A stretch of DNA of 64,000 nucleotides from Lentzea tibetensis. Its GTDB lineage: Bacteria; Actinomycetota; Actinomycetes; Mycobacteriales; Pseudonocardiaceae. The DNA lies in contig NZ_VOBR01000009.1 of NCBI RefSeq assembly GCF_007845675.1, positions 227,317-291,316 on the forward strand, given 5' to 3'. The position numbers were made by a program, and so were the translations under genes. The first letter of the stretch is position 1. Each line of letters opens with the position of its first letter. Shown here in pieces: positions 46,243-54,341 of this stretch. Below the pieces are notes generated by a model. The model was given only the letters and a program-made list of their open reading frames with translations, was not told the origin of the DNA and ran no database searches.

Positions 46243-47158
46243 GCTCATGATCGAGGCTTCGAACGTGAGCAAGACGTTCGGCGACGTGCGCGCGCTCGAC
46301 GGCGTGAGCATCACGGTGCCGAAGGGCAGCGTGCTCGGTCTGCTCGGCCACAACGGCGCGGGGAAGACGACGCTCGTCAACCTGCTGACCACGATGCTGC
46401 CGCCGACGGACGGCGAGGCGAAGGTCGCCGGGTTCGACGTCGTGCACCAGGCGCACCAGGTGCGCAGCCGCATCGGGCTGACCGGGCAGTTCGCCGCGGT
46501 CGACGAGGCGCTGAGCGGGTTCGACAACCTGGTGCTGATCGCCAGGCTCCTGGGCGCGAGCAAGCGCCAGGCGCAGGCGCGGTCGGACGAGCTGATGGAG
46601 ATGTTCGACCTCACCGACGCCGCCAAGCGCAAGGCGAAGACGTACTCGGGCGGCATGCGGCGCAGGCTCGACCTGGCCGCGAGCCTCGTCGGCAGGCCCG
46701 AGGTGCTGTTCCTGGACGAGCCGACCACCGGTCTCGACCCGTCGAGCAGGCTCGGCATGTGGGAGATCGTCGAGAAGCTCGTGTCCGACGGCACGACCGT
46801 GCTGCTGACGACGCAGTACCTCGACGAGGCGGACCGCCTGGCCGACTCGATCACCGTGCTCTCGCAGGGCAAGGTCGTGGCGTCCGGCACCAGCGCCGAG
46901 CTCAAGGCGCAGGTCGGCCAGCGCACCGTGACCGTGACGCTCGAGTCCGCGTCCGAGGTGCACGCAGCGTGCGACGCGCTCACGAAGATCGGCATGCACC
47001 CGGTCTCCGAAGGACTCACGATCACCACGCCCGTCGCGGCGACGCGTGATCTCGCGACGATCGTCCGCGCGCTGGACGACAACGGCTTGGAAGTGCACGA
47101 CATCGCGCTCGGCGAGCCGACCCTGGACGACGTCTACCTGGCACTCGCCGCGGCATGA
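46235..47158 (+). CDS. ABC exporter ATP-binding protein, DrrA-like
   Basis: 307 residues. Walker A GHNGAGKTTL, signature YSGGMRRRLDLAASL, Walker B VLFLDEPTTGLDP, and TTQYLDEAD around the switch region, then the C-terminal ~85-residue domain ending GEPTLDDVYLAL, characteristic of daunorubicin-resistance (DrrA) ATPases. ATG 46235 with GAGGGGGA upstream, 8-bp overlap with tetR. Works with the permease that follows to export a hydrophobic compound; substrate unknown. Confidence 0.94.
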   Translation: MSELMIEASNVSKTFGDVRALDGVSITVPKGSVLGLLGHNGAGKTTLVNLLTTMLPPTDGEAKVAGFDVVHQAHQVRSRIGLTGQFAAVDEALSGFDNLVLIARLLGASKRQAQARSDELMEMFDLTDAAKRKAKTYSGGMRRRLDLAASLVGRPEVLFLDEPTTGLDPSSRLGMWEIVEKLVSDGTTVLLTTQYLDEADRLADSITVLSQGKVVASGTSAELKAQVGQRTVTVTLESASEVHAACDALTKIGMHPVSEGLTITTPVAATRDLATIVRALDDNGLEVHDIALGEPTLDDVYLALAAA

Positions 47159-47169
47159 GGGGGAAACCA

Positions 47170-47961
47170 ATGGCGACGATGACCTGGCAGGGCACCAACT
47201 ACGGCACGCAGCTGATGGTGCTGACCGGCCGATCACTGCGGAAGTTCTTCAACACGCCCGCGCTGATCTTCTTCAGCATCCTGCAGCCGCTGATCATGCT
47301 GACCCTGTTCAGCCAGATCTTCAGCAGCATCACGTCGACGGCGAACTTCGCGCCGGGCATGACGTACGTGAACTACCTGCTGCCCGCGATCCTGGTGAAC
47401 ACGGCGATGCAGTCGTCACTGCAGTCCGGCGTCGGGCTCGTGACGGACATGAAGGACGGCGTGATCGCACGCTTCCGCTCGCTGCCCATCAGGCTCAGCA
47501 CGGTCCTGCTGGCCCGCAACCTGTCCGACTCCGTGCGCACGGGCGGCCAGCTGCTCCTGATGATCGTGTTCGGCGTGCTCGTCTTCGGGTTCGCCCCGGC
47601 GGGCGGCGTGCTCGGCACGCTGGCGGCGATGGGACTCGCGCTCGCGGTCGGCTGGGCGCTCAGCTGGGTGTTCCTGGCGATCGGCGCGTGGGTGCGCAAC
47701 GCCGAGCTGATGCAGAGCATCGGCTTCCTGGCGATGTTCCCGCTGATGTTCGCGTCCAGCGCGTTCGTGCCGACGGCCGCGCTGCCCAGCTGGCTGCAGG
47801 CGGTCGCGAACGTCAACCCGCTCACCTACGCGGTCGACGCGTCGCGCAGCCTCGCGCTCGCCCAGCCGGTGACCGGCGTGGTCGGCGCGCTCGTCACGAG
47901 CCTGACGATCGCGGTGATCGGCGCGGCGTTCGCGATCAGGGGTTTCCGCCGCCCGCTTTAG
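47170..47961 (+). CDS. ABC exporter permease, DrrB-like
   Basis: 263 residues, six membrane helices. It carries the ABC-2 pattern MKDGVIARFRSLPIRLSTVLLARNLSDSVRT. ATG 47170 is preferred, as GAGGGGGAAA lies just before it; ATG 47155 overlaps the ATPase stop but has no site. The stop overlaps the end of the convergent CopD-CtaG gene by 26 bp. Forms an exporter with the preceding ATPase under TetR control. Confidence 0.93.
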   Translation: MATMTWQGTNYGTQLMVLTGRSLRKFFNTPALIFFSILQPLIMLTLFSQIFSSITSTANFAPGMTYVNYLLPAILVNTAMQSSLQSGVGLVTDMKDGVIARFRSLPIRLSTVLLARNLSDSVRTGGQLLLMIVFGVLVFGFAPAGGVLGTLAAMGLALAVGWALSWVFLAIGAWVRNAELMQSIGFLAMFPLMFASSAFVPTAALPSWLQAVANVNPLTYAVDASRSLALAQPVTGVVGALVTSLTIAVIGAAFAIRGFRRPL

Positions 47962-49891
47962 ATTCGCGCTCAGCCAGTTTCTGCAACATGCGGTTGTAGG
48001 CCGCGAGGTCGGCGTCGTCATCGGCGTCGGCCTTGCGGTCCATCCGGCGGGCGTCGCGGTCGTCGGACCGCGCCCACTGCACGAGCAGCGCGACCATCAC
48101 GATCAGCAGCGGGATCTCACCCGCCGCCCACGCGATGCCGCCACCGAGCCGCTGCTCCTCCAGCAGGTTCGCGACCCACGGCAGCGTCAGCGAGTTGTAG
48201 AAGTCCTCGCCGATCACGTTCTGCGAGCTCATCAGCACGACGCCGAAGAACGCGTGGAACGGGATGGACGCGAACAGCAGGCCGAGCCTTCCCAGTGGTG
48301 GCAGGCGGTTCGGCGCGGGGTCGATGCCGATCACCGGCCAGTAGAAGACGTAGCCGACGAGGATGAAGTGGGCGTTCATCGCGAGGTGCGCCCAGTGGTA
48401 CGGCAGCGCCGAGTCGAACAGCCCGGAGAAGTACAGGCCGTAGAACGAGCCGACGAACAGCAGCAGCGCGACGATGGGGTTCGTCAGGAACTTCGCCACC
48501 GGCGACTGCACGAACGCGAGGATCCACTCGCGCGGCCCCGGCGGGTTCTCCTTGCCCGCCACGGGAAGCGCGCGCAGCGCCAGCGTCACCGGGCCGCCGA
48601 GCACCAGCAGGATCGGCGCCAGCATGGACAGGATCATGTGCGCTTCCATGTGCACGCTGAACATCGCGGGCGCGTACCGGCCCATGCCCGACGACGTGCC
48701 GATCAGCACCGCGAGGCACCCGGCCAGCCACGCGATCGTCCGGCCGACCGGCCACGCGTCGCCGCGCTTGCGCAGCCTGCGCACACCGGCCAGGTACAGC
48801 GCGCCGAGGACGAGCGCGACCGTGCCGAAGATCAGGTCGAAGCGCCAGTCGAACAGGATGCGGCCGAACGTGGGCGGCCCGGCCAGGTCGTAGCCGATCT
48901 TCAGCTCGACCGAGCTCGGCAACGGCCGGGAGTCGGCGGGCGGAGGCGTGCGGCTCAGCGCGGTCGCGAGGCCGATCGTCAGCATCATCAGCAGAACCTC
49001 GACGCCGGCGAGCCGCAGCAGCGCGTTCGACGAGCCTTCGACGACCTGCTTGACGCTCTTCTCGCGCTGGAAGTAGCCGACGACACCGAGCAGCAGCAGG
49101 CAGGCGATCTTGCCGACGAGCAGCCAGCCGTACGTGGAGGTGAAGAGGTCGCCGACCGAGACGCGCACGAACGCGTTCACGACGCCCGACACGGCCATGA
49201 CGATCCAGCAGACCAGCGCCACCTTGGAGAACCGGGTCGTGGCGAGCGCGAGGTGGTCTCCCCCGCGTTTGCCGTGCGCCAGCAACGCGATCAGCCCGCC
49301 CACCCACAACGCGGCCGCGACGAGGTGGAACAGCAGGCTGTTCGTGGCCAGGTCGTGCGCGCCGCCGCTGGACGAGTGGCCGGTCACCGCGACCGGGACG
49401 AGCGCGAACACCGCGAGGAAGAACAGCGCGGTCGTCCACCCCCACGACAGCACCAGGCGGCAGCCGAGAGCGATGAGGCTCACGATCACCGCGGTGATCG
49501 CCCACGCCTTCGACTGCTCGATCAGGCTGGCCGTCGTGATCAGCTCACCGAGGTCGAACAGCTCGGTGACGGGCTGACCGACGGCGTCCGCGGTCGTGTA
49601 CGGCACGGACAGCACGGCACCCAGCAACCAGAGGAGCGCGGACCAGCCGGCCATGCGCAGCCCCGCGTACCCGCTGGGCGCGAGCGTGCCGGAGTCGCGC
49701 GGTGGCACCAGGAACGCGGCGAGCAGCAGCGATCCGATGCAGACGGTCGCGCCCGTCTCGGTCAGCACCCGCACGACGAGCAGGCCGAACTGCTGGTTGC
49801 CCGAGAGCGTGCTCAGCCCGACGGCGACGAGCGCGGCGATGGCGAAACCGCAGGCGAGGAGGGGGACGAGTCCGGTGCGCTTGGTTGCCAC
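47936..49891 (-). CDS. CopD-CtaG fusion: copper resistance / cytochrome c oxidase assembly protein
   Basis: 651 residues with some fifteen membrane helices. The N-terminal half (1-310) resembles CopD copper-import proteins (GHSSSGGAHDLATNSLLFHLVAAALWVGGLIAL). The C-terminal half is the caa3-type CtaG domain (FSVHMEAHMILSMLAPILLVLGGPVTLALRAL; HFILVGYVFYWPVIGIDPAP). His/Met clusters near the outer face could carry copper. The fusion is common in actinobacteria and thought to deliver copper to cytochrome oxidase. ATG 49891. Highly charged C-terminal tail (about 600-651). Confidence 0.92.
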   Translation of the reverse strand: MATKRTGLVPLLACGFAIAALVAVGLSTLSGNQQFGLLVVRVLTETGATVCIGSLLLAAFLVPPRDSGTLAPSGYAGLRMAGWSALLWLLGAVLSVPYTTADAVGQPVTELFDLGELITTASLIEQSKAWAITAVIVSLIALGCRLVLSWGWTTALFFLAVFALVPVAVTGHSSSGGAHDLATNSLLFHLVAAALWVGGLIALLAHGKRGGDHLALATTRFSKVALVCWIVMAVSGVVNAFVRVSVGDLFTSTYGWLLVGKIACLLLLGVVGYFQREKSVKQVVEGSSNALLRLAGVEVLLMMLTIGLATALSRTPPPADSRPLPSSVELKIGYDLAGPPTFGRILFDWRFDLIFGTVALVLGALYLAGVRRLRKRGDAWPVGRTIAWLAGCLAVLIGTSSGMGRYAPAMFSVHMEAHMILSMLAPILLVLGGPVTLALRALPVAGKENPPGPREWILAFVQSPVAKFLTNPIVALLLFVGSFYGLYFSGLFDSALPYHWAHLAMNAHFILVGYVFYWPVIGIDPAPNRLPPLGRLGLLFASIPFHAFFGVVLMSSQNVIGEDFYNSLTLPWVANLLEEQRLGGGIAWAAGEIPLLIVMVALLVQWARSDDRDARRMDRKADADDDADLAAYNRMLQKLAERESKAGGGNP

Positions 49892-49926
49892 GTCTGGAGC
49901 GTACGCAACCTCTACTGTTGATCGGC

Positions 49927-50472
49927 GTGAGCCGTTCTCGTCCCGTTCTCCTCCTGCTCATGGCACTCGTGCTGACCGGTTGCGCCTACTCGGTGCAGGG
50001 GTCACCCGCCCCCGGCGCGCTGCCTTCGTCGTCGTCGGAAGGGCCCAAGATCCCGACCACGTTCACCGTGGCGAGCGCCGATCCGTGCACGTTCCTCACG
50101 CAGGACGACCTCAAGCCGCTCGGGCCGTACAAGAGGGAGCCGAGGAGACAGGACGACCGGATCCAGCAGTCGTGCCAGTTCGTGCTGAACGACGGCAGCG
50201 ACGCCGGGATCACCGTGGTGACGGCGGCCTACCTGCCGTACCAGGACGCGAAGGCGAAGCAGCGGCTCGGGCGCGAGGTGTTCGTCGAGAAGCACTCGAC
50301 GTGGCTGACCTGCACGCAGCAGGGTCCGGACATGGTGTGCACGGCGGTCGTCGCCGTTCACCCCGAGCGGTCGTTGCTCGTCGCGCTCGCGTTGCACGGC
50401 GCGACCGAGGACAAGGTCGCGGCCACGTTGACCCCGCTGGCTTCCGCGGCGTTGAAGCGCCTGCCCGCCTGA
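49927..50472 (+). CDS. DUF3558 family lipoprotein
   Basis: 181 residues. Signal peptide VSRSRPVLLLLMALVLTGC ends in a lipobox (LTGC). The mature part has ADPCTFLTQDDLKPLG and two more Cys (QSCQF, WLTCTQQGPDMVC), the pattern of actinobacterial DUF3558 lipoproteins; function unknown. GTG 49927 has no ribosome site, but TACTGT lies eight bases upstream, suggesting a leaderless mRNA. Divergent from copD-ctaG. The last 115 bp lie opposite the end of the MFS gene. Confidence 0.85.
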   Translation: MSRSRPVLLLLMALVLTGCAYSVQGSPAPGALPSSSSEGPKIPTTFTVASADPCTFLTQDDLKPLGPYKREPRRQDDRIQQSCQFVLNDGSDAGITVVTAAYLPYQDAKAKQRLGREVFVEKHSTWLTCTQQGPDMVCTAVVAVHPERSLLVALALHGATEDKVAATLTPLASAALKRLPA

Positions 50473-51614
50473 CGGGCGAGCAGCGTCGCCGGAATGATCA
50501 ACGCGGTGACGAGGCCGACGAAGCCGAGCGCGATGGTGAGCGTGCTGGCGTGCGCCAGCCCGCCGACGATCGGCGGTCCGACGAGGAAGCCGGTGTAGGC
50601 GATCGTCGTGACCAGGCCCAGCTCGCGCTCGCCACCGGTGCCGTCCGCGCGCCTGCCGACGTCGCTCGCGAGGTCCATGACGACCGGGAACGAGAAGGCG
50701 AGCCCGAGCCCGGTGAGCCCGAAGCCGAGGTAGCCGGCCGCGGGGAACGGCACGAGCACGGCGAGCGCGAGACCCGTCGCCGCCACTCCCCCGCCGGCCG
50801 CGAGCAGGCGGTGCGGACCCACCTTGCGCTGGATGGGTTCGCCGAACAGGCGGGCGACGGCCATCGCGATCGAGAACCCGGCGTACGCGTACGCCGCCGC
50901 CGCTTCGCCCAGACCGCGTTCGCGCACCAGGAAGAGCGCGCTCCAGTCCGCTGACGCGCCTTCCGCGATGGCCGAGCAGAGCGCGATGCTCGCGAGCAGC
51001 CAGAGCACCGGGCTCTTCAGCACGGACTTCTGCGCGACGGGCTCGTCGCGGTGCTTCTCACCGACGCCGCCGGGCGCGTGCTTGGCGACCGCGAGCAGCA
51101 TGACCAGTCCGATCGCCCCGGCCGTGACGAAGTGCCGCATCGGGTTCCACTGCGCCTGCGCGGCGGCCGCGGCACCGAGCGAGCCGAGCAGCCCGCCGAA
51201 GCTCCAGCCGGCGTGGAACTGCGGCATCAGCGGACGCTTCAACGCGCGGATCACCGCGACCGCGCCGACGTTCATCGACACGTCGACCGTCGCGACCGTC
51301 GAACCGAGCAGAACGAGCGCGAGCCCGAGCTGCAGCGGTGTCGTCGCGACCGCGAGCAGCGGCAGGACGAGCACGCTGAGGAAGCTGCTGCCGAGCATGA
51401 ACGGCCGTGAACCGTAAGCCGCGCACAGCCGTGCCGCGATCGGTGCCGTGACGGCGAGCCCGATGCTGGCGCCGAGCAGTGCGAGCCCGAGCGTCGCCTC
51501 GTTCGCGCCGATCTGCGTGGCCAGCGCGGGCACGCGTGCCGCCCACGTGCCGAAAACGACTCCGTTCAGCACGAACACGACGAACACAGCGAGGCGGGCC
51601 ATGTCCTCCAGCAT
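50358..51614 (-). CDS. MFS transporter under LacI control
   Basis: 418 residues, twelve membrane helices (NGVVFGTWAARVPALATQIG opens helix 1; AARLCAAYGSRPFMLG is the loop 2-3 region). It resembles the actinobacterial sugar/drug MFS group; substrate unknown. Start ATG 51614; ATG 51602 with GGAGG close before it is an alternative. A 16-bp palindrome lies two bases upstream of the start, in the gap to the divergent LacI gene. The last ~30 residues (MFS tail) are polar and overlap the DUF3558 gene by 115 bp. Confidence 0.9.
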   Translation of the reverse strand: MLEDMARLAVFVVFVLNGVVFGTWAARVPALATQIGANEATLGLALLGASIGLAVTAPIAARLCAAYGSRPFMLGSSFLSVLVLPLLAVATTPLQLGLALVLLGSTVATVDVSMNVGAVAVIRALKRPLMPQFHAGWSFGGLLGSLGAAAAAQAQWNPMRHFVTAGAIGLVMLLAVAKHAPGGVGEKHRDEPVAQKSVLKSPVLWLLASIALCSAIAEGASADWSALFLVRERGLGEAAAAYAYAGFSIAMAVARLFGEPIQRKVGPHRLLAAGGGVAATGLALAVLVPFPAAGYLGFGLTGLGLAFSFPVVMDLASDVGRRADGTGGERELGLVTTIAYTGFLVGPPIVGGLAHASTLTIALGFVGLVTALIIPATLLARQAGRRFNAAEASGVNVAATLSSVAPCNASATSNDRSG

Positions 51615-51615
51615 G

Positions 51616-51631
51616 ACTGAAGCGCTTCAGT
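51616..51631. promoter_or_regulatory. Perfect 16-bp palindrome, LacI-type operator
   Basis: ACTGAAGCGCTTCAGT is fully self-complementary with a central CG, the form of LacI/GalR operators (for example GAAGCGCTTC cores). It lies between the divergent MFS (start 51614) and LacI-family (start 51662) genes and nearly touches the MFS start codon, so a bound repressor would block MFS expression. Confidence 0.85.
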
Positions 51632-51661
51632 AGATCCAGCCGTATGGGCTTCTTCTAGGGT

Positions 51662-52747
51662 GTGAGCGTGGACTCGGATCGACCTCGCAGGCCGACGCTG
51701 GACACCGTCGCCTCTGCGGTCGGGGTGTCCCGCGCGACGGTGTCGAACGCGTACAACCGGCCCGACCAGCTGTCGGCGTCGCTGCGCACGCGCATCCTCG
51801 AGACCGCCCGGTCGCTGGGCTACGCCGGCCCGGACCCGGTCGCCCGCAGCCTCGCGACCCGCCGCAACGCCGCCGTCGGCCTGATGCTGCCGCAGGGCCT
51901 GTCCGTCGCGTTCACCGATCCGTCGCTGTCGATCGTGCTCGACGGCCTCGCGTCCACCGTCGACGGCCACGACCACTGCCTCGTGCTGATGCCGGGCAAC
52001 GACACCGGCGGCCCGCGCCCCGAAACGGTGTCCCGCGCCCAGGCCGACGTCGTCGTCGCCTACTCCCTGCCCGACTCCGCACCCGCCTTGTCCGCCGTTT
52101 CCGCCCGCGGACTGCCGCTTGTCGTGATCGACCAGCCAGTAATCTCCGGCACAGCTCGTGTCGAAGTGGACGATTCCGGCGGCGCCCGTTTGGCCGCTTC
52201 ACATCTGCTCGCGTTGGGGCACAGCCGGTTCGGCATCCTGACATTCGCCCTGCACCCGGACGGTTACCGCGGCCCGGTCTCGTGTTCGCGGCGCGCCTCG
52301 ATCCCGTTCCGGGTGAGCCGCGACCGCCTCACGGGTTACCTCGACGCTTTGGAGAATGGCGGGGTCGCGGCGGAGAATGTTCCGGTGTGGGAAGCGAGCG
52401 GCAGCGGTCGCGAGCTCGGTCGTGAAGGGGCGCGGTGGATGTTGACGCGCACCCCTCGCCCGAGCGCGCTGCTGTGCGCCTCGGACCAACTGGCGTTCGG
52501 CGCACTCCAAGCCGCCCGCGACCTCGGCCTCTCCGTGCCGGGTGACGTGTCGGTGGTCGGCTTCGACGACGTGCCGGAAGCCTCGGTGTCCGACCCACCG
52601 TTGACTACTGTGCGTCAACCCCTGGCCGAGAAGGGGCGCCTGGCGGGCCAACTGGCCCTGAAGTTACTGGCAGGCGCCAGACCGCCACGGGCGACGCGGC
52701 TCGACGTTTCCCTCATTTCGAGAGCCTCCTGCGCCCCATCGAAGTGA
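51662..52747 (+). CDS. LacI-family transcriptional regulator
   Basis: 361 residues. N-terminal helix-turn-helix (TLDTVASAVGVSRATVSNAYNRPDQLSASLRTRILETARSLGY) and a periplasmic-binding-like effector domain (VVGFDDVPEASVSDPPLTTVRQP near the end is a LacI signature). Effector unknown, probably a sugar. GTG 51662 or 51668; TAGGGT ends six bases before the second, suggesting a leaderless start there. It should bind the adjacent palindrome and control the MFS gene. Confidence 0.93.
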   Translation: MSVDSDRPRRPTLDTVASAVGVSRATVSNAYNRPDQLSASLRTRILETARSLGYAGPDPVARSLATRRNAAVGLMLPQGLSVAFTDPSLSIVLDGLASTVDGHDHCLVLMPGNDTGGPRPETVSRAQADVVVAYSLPDSAPALSAVSARGLPLVVIDQPVISGTARVEVDDSGGARLAASHLLALGHSRFGILTFALHPDGYRGPVSCSRRASIPFRVSRDRLTGYLDALENGGVAAENVPVWEASGSGRELGREGARWMLTRTPRPSALLCASDQLAFGALQAARDLGLSVPGDVSVVGFDDVPEASVSDPPLTTVRQPLAEKGRLAGQLALKLLAGARPPRATRLDVSLISRASCAPSK

Positions 52748-52873
52748 TCCGCGTCACGTTTAGACCGATTTGATCACTCTTTTGGGCGCAGGCCGGAAAC
52801 GGTCGATCGACTCCGGACGATGTGTCCGTTGGGGAGGCACCACCGCTACGGCGGGTGGCGGCCTGCTCCGCAA

Positions 52874-52946
52874 GCCTCCGTAGCTCAGTGGAGAGAGCGA
52901 GGGACTTCTAATCCCGAGGTCGCAGGTTCGAATCCTGCCGGGGGCG
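52874..52946 (+). tRNA. tRNA-Arg (anticodon TCT)
   Basis: Acceptor GCCTCCG pairs with CGGGGGC (52939-52945), one G-T. D-arm GCTC/GAGC, anticodon loop CTTCTAA with TCT, T-arm GCAGG-TTCGAAT-CCTGC. No CCA encoded. Reads AGA codons. Its 3' half is the integration site of the element that follows; the gene stays intact because the element restores it. Confidence 0.93.
52910..52943 (+). repeat. Integration site repeat (tRNA copy)
   Basis: 34-bp direct repeat from the anticodon stem to the acceptor of tRNA-Arg, beginning AATCCCGAGGTCGCAGG. It is identical to 58795-58828. Confidence 0.92.
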
Positions 52947-52947
52947 C

Positions 52948-54162
52948 TCAGCGCCTGTTCAGCACGTCATGGGCCGATCTTCCACAAGATCGGCCCAGTG
53001 CTTGTCCAGTTGTTTCAGTCAGCAGGCCTTCCAGCGGTCGCGCGGCCGTCTCGCCGACAGTTCCGCGGTTCATGTACACGTCCTGGGTCATGCTGACCTG
53101 GGCGTGACCGAGGTAGTCGGCGATCTCCCGTGCCGTGAGCCCCGCCGCATCGAGCTGGGTCGCGACGAGGTGCCGGAACGCGTGCGGGTGCAACCCCTCC
53201 CATTCCGACCCGGCCAGCACCTTCCGCAGCCTCTTGCGGGTGTTGTCCGGATCCTGTAGTCCTCCCGTCGAGGACGGAAACACCCACCGTGAGGTTGCAA
53301 GCACTCGCCGTTTCCGAAGCGCATCCATCGCCCAGGTCGGGATCGTGAGCGTCCGCATCCCCGCCGCCGACTTCGTGTGCTCCTGGACGTACAGGCCCAC
53401 ACCTGTCAGCCGGATCACGGTCCCTTCCAGGAGCATCGTGTTCGAGTCCTCACGCACGCGCGGCCAATCGAGTGCGAGAAACTCGCCCAGTCGCGGCCCC
53501 ACCGCCGCGAACATGTCCACGAGGTCGACCAGGTCGAACTGCTCCGCCTTTGGGTGAGCTGCCAGGTAGGCGCGTAGCCGCAGGAAGTCGTCCCACGTGA
53601 TTCTGGTGAGTCTCGCGGCCGGCGTCTTCGGCTTCTTGCTCTCCCCCAGCGCGCCAACCTCGCGGAGCGGGTTCGTGTCCAACGCGTCGTAGCGGACGAA
53701 CATGCCCATGATTCCGGTCAGAACCACCTTGGCGTGTTTCGCGCTGCCGAGACCCGCCTTGTCACGGATTGCCCTGAGCACGCGCTCAGCCGTTGCCACC
53801 GTGACCTGACGGCCGAGCAAGGCGCCCACCGGCTCGCGGAGATCCCGTTCCCACGATTCGCGGTACGTCCGCTTCGTACGCGCCGCTTTGCCAGATTCGT
53901 CCAGCTCACGGAGCCACATATCCGCGACCACATCGACCCTTGTCTGGTCGGCGACTTCCTCCCCCACGACTGCCCGTGCTCGATCCCTCAGGGCTGTCTT
54001 GAGATTGTTCTTGGCCCCGGTGTCACTCGTGCCGGTGCGTTCGACGCGTCGGAGCACCCCGTCATAGTCGCGGTAGTTGGTTACCGCCCGGACCTTGCCG
54101 CCCTTGAGCGGGTAGCACCTGATCTCGCCGTAGGTGCCGACCTCCAGTCGCGGCCGCGCCAT
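52948..54162 (-). CDS. int: Site-specific tyrosine recombinase (integrase)
   Basis: 404 residues. An Arg-rich N-terminal AP2-like arm domain, core-binding SAM-like domain (about 75-170) and catalytic domain with Arg in VGPRLGEFLAL, HPHAFRH (HxxR), GHAQ and catalytic Tyr in DVYMNR. It catalyses integration and excision at the tRNA-Arg site beside it. ATG 54162 overlaps the xis stop (TGATG), with GGGGTGGGG upstream. The last codons run through a hairpin (52970-52997) almost to the tRNA, so the extreme C-terminus may be a run-on. No frameshift: the enzyme looks complete. Confidence 0.93.
   Translation of the reverse strand: MARPRLEVGTYGEIRCYPLKGGKVRAVTNYRDYDGVLRRVERTGTSDTGAKNNLKTALRDRARAVVGEEVADQTRVDVVADMWLRELDESGKAARTKRTYRESWERDLREPVGALLGRQVTVATAERVLRAIRDKAGLGSAKHAKVVLTGIMGMFVRYDALDTNPLREVGALGESKKPKTPAARLTRITWDDFLRLRAYLAAHPKAEQFDLVDLVDMFAAVGPRLGEFLALDWPRVREDSNTMLLEGTVIRLTGVGLYVQEHTKSAAGMRTLTIPTWAMDALRKRRVLATSRWVFPSSTGGLQDPDNTRKRLRKVLAGSEWEGLHPHAFRHLVATQLDAAGLTAREIADYLGHAQVSMTQDVYMNRGTVGETAARPLEGLLTETTGQALGRSCGRSAHDVLNRR
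52970..52997. terminator. Hairpin between tRNA-Arg and int body
   Basis: TGGGCCGATCTT (52970-52981) pairs with 52986-52997 around CCAC. It lies 24 bp beyond the tRNA, inside the end of the int reading frame, and can end both transcripts. Confidence 0.65.
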
Positions 54163-54341
54163 CACCCCACCCCGGCAGGCTGTGCCTCGAACCAGGCTTG
54201 GACGTCTTCGGGGACGTAGCGGACGTATTTGCCGACTCGCCTACCGGGCGGGCCGTACTTCTTGGTGCGCCATTGGTAGAGGGTCTGCACGGGGATGCCG
54301 AGGAAGTCGGCGACGTCGGCGATGCTCCAGAGCTTGCTCAT
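54162..54341 (-). CDS. xis: Excisionase-type helix-turn-helix protein
   Basis: 59 residues. MSKLWSIADVADFLGIPVQT then LYQWRTKKYGPPGRRVGKYV forms a MerR/Xis-type winged helix-turn-helix (DNA-binding excisionase family). ATG 54341 overlaps the repSA stop (ATGA) and its stop overlaps the int start. In pSAM2 the small Xis protein is needed with Int for excision; position and size match. Confidence 0.88.
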   Translation of the reverse strand: MSKLWSIADVADFLGIPVQTLYQWRTKKYGPPGRRVGKYVRYVPEDVQAWFEAQPAGVG

